Origin: CANKJK01 sp040081715
GTDB taxonomy: Bacteria; Acidobacteriota; Vicinamibacteria; Vicinamibacterales; UBA2999
Reading direction: 5' to 3'
NCBI GenBank assembly: GCA_040081715.1
Contig: JBEBFY010000002.1
Span: forward strand, 186,001-250,000
DNA: 64,000 nucleotides
Below, in pieces: positions 59,388 through 64,000 of this stretch. Position 1 is the first letter of the stretch. Each line of letters starts with the position of its first letter. Position numbers and translations under genes: made by a program. The notes under the pieces are model-generated. The model saw only the letters and a list, made by a program, of their open reading frames with translations. It had not been told where the DNA came from and made no database searches.

Positions 59388-60603
59388 GCGCGCCCGGGTC
59401 GGGCGGCGGGATCCTGACGCACGGGGGTACTTCGGCGAGTTCGGCGGACGCTTCGTGCCTGAAACGCTGGTCGCGCCCATCGAGGAACTGACCGAGGCCT
59501 ATCTGGCGGTGCGTGGGGATGCGGCTTTTCAGGCCGAACTCGACGGGCTACTCGCGCACTATGTGGGAAGGCCCACGCCGCTCTACGAGACGACGCGGCT
59601 CGCGACCTCTGTCGGACGGTCGCGGATTCTGCTGAAGCGCGAGGACCTCACGCACACCGGCGCGCACAAGATCAACAACGCGCTCGGGCAGGCACTGCTC
59701 GCGAAGCGCATGGGCAAGCGCCGGATCGTCGCGGAGACAGGCGCCGGACAGCACGGCGTGGCGACGGCCACCGCGTGCGCGCTGCTGGGGCTCGAGTGCA
59801 TCGTCTACATGGGCGCCGACGACATGGTGCGGCAGGCGCTGAACGTCGTCCGGATGCAGTTACTCGGCGCCACGGTGTGCCGGGTGGATGCCGGCAGCCG
59901 CACGCTCAAGGACGCCATCAGTGAGGCGATGCGGGACTGGGTCACCAACGTCACCCACACGTACTACCTCCTCGGCTCGGCGCTCGGCCCGCATCCGTAT
60001 CCGCTGATGGTGCGCGAGTTCCAGGCCGTGATCGGGCGCGAGGCAAGGGAGCAGTGCCTGCGCCAGATCGGCCGGCTGCCGGACATCGTGGTGGCATGCG
60101 TTGGCGGAGGCAGCAACGCCATCGGCATCTTCGACGGCTTCATCGACGACGCGGGCGTCCGGCTGATCGGGGTGGAGGCCGGTGGCGAGGCCATCGAGCC
60201 GGGCCGCCACGCGGCGCGGTTTGACGGCGGCAGCACCGGCGTCCTGCAGGGGACGCGGACGTTCGTCCTGCAGGATGCGGCCGGCAACATCGAGCTGACG
60301 CACTCGATTTCGGCTGGCCTTGATTACGCCGCGGTGGGGCCCGAGCATGCGTGGCTGCGGGCCATGGGCCGCACCGAGTACGCTCACATCAGCGATACCG
60401 AGGCGCTCGACGGCTTCAAGGCGCTGGCGCGGTTGGAAGGGATCATCCCGGCGCTCGAGTCGTCCCACGCCGTGGCTCACGCGATGCGGATGGCGCCGCA
60501 ACTGCCCGATGGGACCGTCATGCTGGTGAACCTCTCCGGGCGCGGGGACAAGGACGTGCAGAGCGTGGCGGCGATGCTCGGAAAGTTGGAGGAGCGGTCG
60601 TGA
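59377..60603 (+). CDS. trpB: Tryptophan synthase beta chain
   Basis: PLP enzyme joining indole and serine, 408 residues. The Schiff-base Lys98 is in KREDLTHTGAHKINNALGQ, the phosphate loop is CVGGGSNAIGIF, and GRPTPLYETTRL and ETGAGQHGVATATAC are also present, as in TrpB1-type partners of TrpA. ATG at 59377 is preferred over the in-frame TTG at 59371 because GAGGG lies upstream at a good distance. Confidence 0.97.
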   Translation: MATERARVGRRDPDARGYFGEFGGRFVPETLVAPIEELTEAYLAVRGDAAFQAELDGLLAHYVGRPTPLYETTRLATSVGRSRILLKREDLTHTGAHKINNALGQALLAKRMGKRRIVAETGAGQHGVATATACALLGLECIVYMGADDMVRQALNVVRMQLLGATVCRVDAGSRTLKDAISEAMRDWVTNVTHTYYLLGSALGPHPYPLMVREFQAVIGREAREQCLRQIGRLPDIVVACVGGGSNAIGIFDGFIDDAGVRLIGVEAGGEAIEPGRHAARFDGGSTGVLQGTRTFVLQDAAGNIELTHSISAGLDYAAVGPEHAWLRAMGRTEYAHISDTEALDGFKALARLEGIIPALESSHAVAHAMRMAPQLPDGTVMLVNLSGRGDKDVQSVAAMLGKLEERS

Positions 60604-61385
60604 GCCGCATCGCCGCGACCTTCGCTGCGCTCCGGGCGCAGGGCCGCCAGGGCCTGGTGACCTTTGTCACGGCCGGTGACCCCACCCTCGCTCGCTCCGC
60701 CGAGGTCCTTCTGGCTGTGGATCGCGGTGGGGCGGACGTTCTGGAGGTCGGGGTGCCGTTCTCGGAGCCGCTGGCCGACGGGCCGGTGATCCAGCGTGCA
60801 ACCGAGCGGGCACTGGCCTCGGGGACCACCCTTGCTGGGGTCCTGGACATGGTGGCCGGGATCCGGCCGCAGCTCAAGGCGCCCGTCGTGCTCTTCAGCT
60901 ACGCGAATCCCATCCTCCGGATGGGCGTGGAGACGTTCGCCGACCGTGCGGCGAAGGCGGGGGTTGACGGCGTCCTGATGGTCGATTTGCCCCTGGAGGA
61001 GGCCGGAGCCTGCCGGGCCGTCTATCAGGCCCGTGGGATTGATACAATTTTCCTGCTGAGTCCCACGACCAGCGACCGTCGGATTCGACAGGCCGCCAGC
61101 CTGGGTAGTGGGTTTCTGTACGCGATCTCGAGGCTGGGCGTGACAGGATCACGAGATGCCCTGGCCGACGGAGCGGAACACATCGTGGCGCGGATTCGCG
61201 CGGCGACGAGCCTGCCCATCGCGGTGGGCTTCGGCATCTCGAAGCCGGAGCATGTGCGCGAGGTCGGCAAATGGGCGGACGCGGCCGTGGTGGGCAGCGC
61301 CCTGGTCAATCTGATCGCTGAAGCGGGGACGTCGCCGGACCTTCCAGGGCGCGTCGAGGAGTATGTGCGGTGGCTGAAGGGCTGA
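60600..61385 (+). CDS. trpA: Tryptophan synthase alpha chain
   Basis: TIM-barrel subunit of 261 residues that releases indole from indole-glycerol phosphate. Catalytic Glu49 and Asp60 lie in EVGVPFSEPLADGP at the same numbers as in E. coli; FVTAGDPTL and FLLSPTTSDRRI are typical. Start is GTG, overlapping the trpB stop (GTGA). Its 3' end overlaps the chorismate mutase gene by 16 nt. Confidence 0.96.
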   Translation: MSRIAATFAALRAQGRQGLVTFVTAGDPTLARSAEVLLAVDRGGADVLEVGVPFSEPLADGPVIQRATERALASGTTLAGVLDMVAGIRPQLKAPVVLFSYANPILRMGVETFADRAAKAGVDGVLMVDLPLEEAGACRAVYQARGIDTIFLLSPTTSDRRIRQAASLGSGFLYAISRLGVTGSRDALADGAEHIVARIRAATSLPIAVGFGISKPEHVREVGKWADAAVVGSALVNLIAEAGTSPDLPGRVEEYVRWLKG

Positions 61386-61669
61386 CGATCGAGGAATTGC
61401 GGGGACGCATCGACGTGATCGATGACCAGCTTGTCCGCCTGCTGAATGTGCGGGTGGCATGCGCGGTGGAGATAGGACGCCTGAAGCAGGGCAAGGGCGT
61501 GGCGATCTATCAGCCGGAGCGGGAGAAGCAGGTGCTGGCGCAGGTGCGTCAGTCGGCCACGTCGCTGGCAGGGCCGCTCAATGCGGATGCCGTCGTGCGG
61601 ATTTTCGAGCGGGTCATGGACGAGGCACGCAGCGCCGAACGGCGTGCGGCCGAAGGCACACAGGAATAG
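61370..61669 (+). CDS. Chorismate mutase, AroQ type
   Basis: All-helical chorismate mutase of 99 residues making prephenate for Phe and Tyr. The AroQ pattern is clear: LRGRIDVIDDQLVRLLNVRVACAVEIGRLKQGKG, then the Glu/Gln region PEREKQVLAQV and the third helix VVRIFERVMDEARSAE. Start is GTG inside the end of trpA. It is a free domain, not fused to prephenate dehydratase, and it is placed directly before DAHP synthase, with which such mutases often form a complex. Confidence 0.92.
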   Translation: MAEGLTIEELRGRIDVIDDQLVRLLNVRVACAVEIGRLKQGKGVAIYQPEREKQVLAQVRQSATSLAGPLNADAVVRIFERVMDEARSAERRAAEGTQE

Positions 61670-61678
61670 GGGCGAGGC

Positions 61679-62716
61679 ATGGTTGTCGTAATGCAGGAGC
61701 GGGCGAGTGAGGCCCAGATCGACGCGGTGATCGCGCGCATCGTGGACCTCGGGATGGATGTACACCGGTCGTCGGGTGCCACCCGGACCGTACTCGGGGT
61801 GGTGGGGGCGAACAAGGTGGACCCGGCGCTGATCCAGATTCTGGACGGCGTGAAAGAGGTCGTCCGCATCAGCGAGCCGTACAAGCTGGCGGGGCGCACC
61901 TTCAAGCCGAAGGACACAATCATCACCATCGGTGATGTCAGAATTGGCGGCGACGAGGTGATCGTGATGGCGGGGCCCTGCTCCGCCGAGAACCCGGCGC
62001 AGGTGGACGCGACGGCCGCGGCCGTCAAGCGGGCCGGCGCCAAGGTACTGCGTGGCGGCGCGTTCAAGCCGCGCAGTTCGCCGTACAGCTTCCAGGGGCA
62101 CGGCGAAGCCGGGCTGCAGATGCTGCGCGAGGCGGGCGACAAGTACGGCCTCAAGGTGATCTCGGAGGTGATGGACGTCAGCCAGATTGAGCTTATCGGC
62201 CGCTACTGCGACATCTACCAGGTAGGCGCGCGCAACATGCAGAACTTCACGCTGCTGCGGGAACTGGGCAAGGTCCGCAAGCCAGTCCTTCTCAAGCGCG
62301 GGCTCTCCTCGACAATCGAGGAGTGGCTGATGTCGGCGGAGTACATCCTCTCCGGCGGCAACAGCGATGTCATCCTGTGTGAGCGCGGTATCCGGACCTT
62401 CGAGACCGCCACGCGGAACACCTTCGACATCTCGGCGATTCCCGTCGTGAAGAGGTTGAGCCACCTGCCGGTGGTGGCCGACCCGAGCCACGGTGCGGGG
62501 CGTCGCGACATGGTGGCGCCGCTGGCGCGTGCGGCAGTGGCTGCCGGCGCTGACGGACTCATCATCGAGGTACACAACGACCCGGATCGGGCGCTGAGCG
62601 ACGGCGCGCAGTCGATGTATCCCGATCAGTTCGAGCGGCTGCTCTCGGAGTTGCGCATCATCGCTCCGGCGATCGGTCGCAGCATCTGCCTCGAGCCGGC
62701 GGCGCAGCGCCGCTAG
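61679..62716 (+). CDS. aroF: DAHP synthase, class Ib with N-terminal regulatory domain
   Basis: First enzyme of the shikimate pathway, 345 residues. An N-terminal ferredoxin-like regulatory domain (about residues 1-70, MVVVMQERASEAQIDAVIARI) precedes the barrel with VIVMAGPCSAENPAQVDA, LRGGAFKPRSSPYSFQG, KPVLLKRGLSSTIEEWLMSAEYI and PVVADPSHGAGRRDMV. This is the Thermotoga-like type that is feedback-regulated by Tyr or Phe. It lies 9 nt after chorismate mutase and before a strong hairpin. Confidence 0.95.
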   Translation: MVVVMQERASEAQIDAVIARIVDLGMDVHRSSGATRTVLGVVGANKVDPALIQILDGVKEVVRISEPYKLAGRTFKPKDTIITIGDVRIGGDEVIVMAGPCSAENPAQVDATAAAVKRAGAKVLRGGAFKPRSSPYSFQGHGEAGLQMLREAGDKYGLKVISEVMDVSQIELIGRYCDIYQVGARNMQNFTLLRELGKVRKPVLLKRGLSSTIEEWLMSAEYILSGGNSDVILCERGIRTFETATRNTFDISAIPVVKRLSHLPVVADPSHGAGRRDMVAPLARAAVAAGADGLIIEVHNDPDRALSDGAQSMYPDQFERLLSELRIIAPAIGRSICLEPAAQRR

Positions 62717-62722
62717 CGAAGC

Positions 62723-62759
62723 GAGGCCGGTTGCGGACCGTCGTCCCGCAGCCGGCCTC
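62723..62759 (+). terminator. Strong hairpin between DAHP synthase and tyrA
   Basis: GAGGCCGGTTGCGG (62723-62736) pairs with CCGCAGCCGGCCTC (62746-62759) over 14 positions with one wobble pair, around a 9-nt loop. No T-run follows, so it could be a Rho-linked terminator, an mRNA-stability element or a partial barrier that lowers tyrA expression. Confidence 0.5.
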
Positions 62760-62783
62760 TCCCTCCGCGATTCCCCTCATGTC

Positions 62784-63698
62784 ATGAGCGATACCCCGAC
62801 TCCCCGTCACCTGCCGATGCTCCACGCCCGCGATCTCGCGCCCGCGCCGGTGTTCGAGAAGGTGGCCGTGATCGGCCTGGGACTGATCGGCGGATCGATT
62901 GCGCTGGCGGCACGAGAGGTCTGGCCGCGCGGCCTGCTCATCGCCGTCGATCGCAAGAACGTGCTGGAGCAGGCGATGGTGCGCCATGCGATCGACGTGG
63001 CGGCCGACGACCTCGGTGTGATTGCGGAGGCGGATCTGGTGATCCTGGCGGCGCCCGTCCGCCAGAACATCGCGCTGCTGGCCGAACTGGACGAATACAT
63101 TCCCGGTGCCGCGGTCGTGACCGACGTGAGCAGCACGAAGCAGGATGTCGTGGAGGCCGCGCGCGCCCTGCCGGCGCGCTTCACGTTCGTGGGCGGGCAT
63201 CCCCTGGCCGGGGCGGCGCGTGGCGGGTTCGAGCACGCCCGCCCGGACCTCTTCAAGGGCCGGCCCTGGATCTTCACGCCGCACTCGGACGCCTCGGGTG
63301 ACGCCGTGGACCGGCTCCGGCAGTTCGCCGCGGGACTGGGCGCCGTGCCCAGGTCGATGGAGGCGGCGGCGCATGACAGGCTGGTGGCCTTCCTCAGCCA
63401 CCTGCCGCAGTTGACCGCGAGTGCGTTGATGGCAGTGGTGGGGGAGGCCGTCGGCGCTGAGGGCCTGGCACTCTCGGGGCGAGGCCTCGTGGATACGACC
63501 CGCCTGGCCTCGAGCCCCGCGGACATCTGGCGCGACATCGCGTGGACCAATGCCGCCGATATCCGGCAGGCACTGAATGCACTGATTGCGCGCCTGTCTG
63601 CACTGCGCGACGGGCTGGAAGATGGCGGCGTAATCGAAGAGACGTTTGATGAGGCTGCCCGGTGGCGGGACGCCTTGATGAAGGATCGGACCAACTAG
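62784..63698 (+). CDS. tyrA: Prephenate dehydrogenase
   Basis: NAD(P)-dependent step to tyrosine, 304 residues. The Rossmann loop is VAVIGLGLIGGSIALA; VVTDVSSTKQDVVEAARAL, FVGGHPLAGAARGGFEHARPDLF and the catalytic His in HDRLVAFLSHLPQLTASALM are family signatures. About 25 residues precede the Rossmann fold. It could also act on arogenate. It lies downstream of the hairpin at 62723, and the thiolase gene follows after 9 nt. Confidence 0.94.
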   Translation: MSDTPTPRHLPMLHARDLAPAPVFEKVAVIGLGLIGGSIALAAREVWPRGLLIAVDRKNVLEQAMVRHAIDVAADDLGVIAEADLVILAAPVRQNIALLAELDEYIPGAAVVTDVSSTKQDVVEAARALPARFTFVGGHPLAGAARGGFEHARPDLFKGRPWIFTPHSDASGDAVDRLRQFAAGLGAVPRSMEAAAHDRLVAFLSHLPQLTASALMAVVGEAVGAEGLALSGRGLVDTTRLASSPADIWRDIAWTNAADIRQALNALIARLSALRDGLEDGGVIEETFDEAARWRDALMKDRTN

Positions 63699-63707
63699 GA
63701 GTCGTCG

Positions 63708-64000
63708 ATGTCGAGCTATGAACCTGTCGTGATTCTGAGCGCCTGCCGGACGGCCATCGGGTCGTTTGGAGGATCGCTCAAGGACCTGAACGCCGTGGAC
63801 CTCGGTGCCATCGTCGTGCGCGAGGCCGTGGCGCGGGCCGGCGTGCCGCCTTCCGAGATCGGCGACGTGATTCTCGGGTGCGTACTTCAGGCGGGCTCCG
63901 GGATGAATGTGGCCCGGCAGGCGGCCATCAAGGCCGGACTGCCGCAGGAAGTGCCGGGCGAGACGATTAACCGCGTGTGCGGATCGGGTCTGCAGGCCGT
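63708..64000 (+). CDS. Acetyl-CoA acetyltransferase (thiolase), 3' end outside the window
   Basis: The first 97 codons of a thiolase: VILSACRTAIGSFGGSLKDL, VILGCVLQAGSGMNVARQAAIKAGLP and the nucleophilic Cys in NRVCGSGLQAV. Thiolases are about 390 residues, so three quarters lie beyond the window. An AGGAG begins inside the tyrA stop region, 6 nt before the ATG, so it may be read from the same transcript as tyrA. A biosynthetic (acetoacetyl-CoA) role is likely but not certain. Confidence 0.9.
   Translation, partial: MSSYEPVVILSACRTAIGSFGGSLKDLNAVDLGAIVVREAVARAGVPPSEIGDVILGCVLQAGSGMNVARQAAIKAGLPQEVPGETINRVCGSGLQA

Noticed and set aside
62723..62759. Reading the hairpin before tyrA as a classic intrinsic terminator or a second attenuator
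   Set aside because: It lacks a T-run, no Phe/Tyr-rich leader frame lies before it, and no competing helix was found, so only a generic hairpin is reported.

Overview
This GC-rich 64 kb chromosomal window suggests an environmental, didermic, respiring bacterium, most likely an Acidobacteriota of the Vicinamibacteria type. That placement is inferred from gene content (alternative complex III, AroDE fusion, Mla lipid transport, BamD, SpoIVB-type S55 protease, RpiB/DeoC pair); no rRNA or marker gene proves it. Genes are tightly packed, often with 1-4 nt stop/start overlaps, and several operon-leading genes have a TAGAAT-like -10 element only 7-10 nt before the start codon, which points to leaderless mRNAs.

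Layout. 1-6.4 kb: end of a hydroxypyruvate isomerase gene, a secreted cupin, RarA, an rRNA methyltransferase, GreA, a patatin-like protein without its serine, and a PLP Cys/Met enzyme. 6.6-9.2 kb: three accessory genes or modules (RelE/Xre toxin-antitoxin, Mrr-type endonuclease, alpha/beta hydrolase), all in one direction and followed by attC-like recombination sites, with no integrase: a cassette array of the CALIN type. 9.2-16.7 kb: homocysteine methyltransferase, a shortened VOC protein, a DHH phosphoesterase, uvrB, and an mlaEFD operon whose MlaD carries five exact-length 34-residue repeats. 16.7-28.7 kb: tRNA-Val, upp, a secreted amidohydrolase, the alternative complex III operon actA-B-(CD fused)-E-F, a c-type cytochrome, hpt, then rpiB and deoC with N-terminal extensions like those of microcompartment enzymes.

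28.7-42.4 kb: an outer-membrane barrel protein, a Tat-signal protein, tRNA-Gly, vapBC with a palindromic operator, a 58-residue basic protein, phosphomannomutase plus nucleotidyltransferase, pgsA, a PASTA-rpe-thioesterase-bamD operon, an exported methyltransferase, and def-fmt-rsmB behind aroC. 42.5-53.2 kb: a sigma-54 activator, two peptide ABC permeases, a TPR protein, an ECF sigma/anti-sigma pair, a beta-propeller protein and an S55 protease.

53.2-63.7 kb: one continuous aromatic amino acid supraoperon: trpL leader peptide and attenuator, aroDE, trpE, trpG, trpD, trpC, trpF, trpB, trpA, chorismate mutase, DAHP synthase, then (after a hairpin) tyrA. The leader encodes WWRYW, and its RNA has mutually exclusive antiterminator and terminator helices, so tryptophan supply probably controls entry into shikimate and tryptophan synthesis. 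The window ends inside a thiolase gene.
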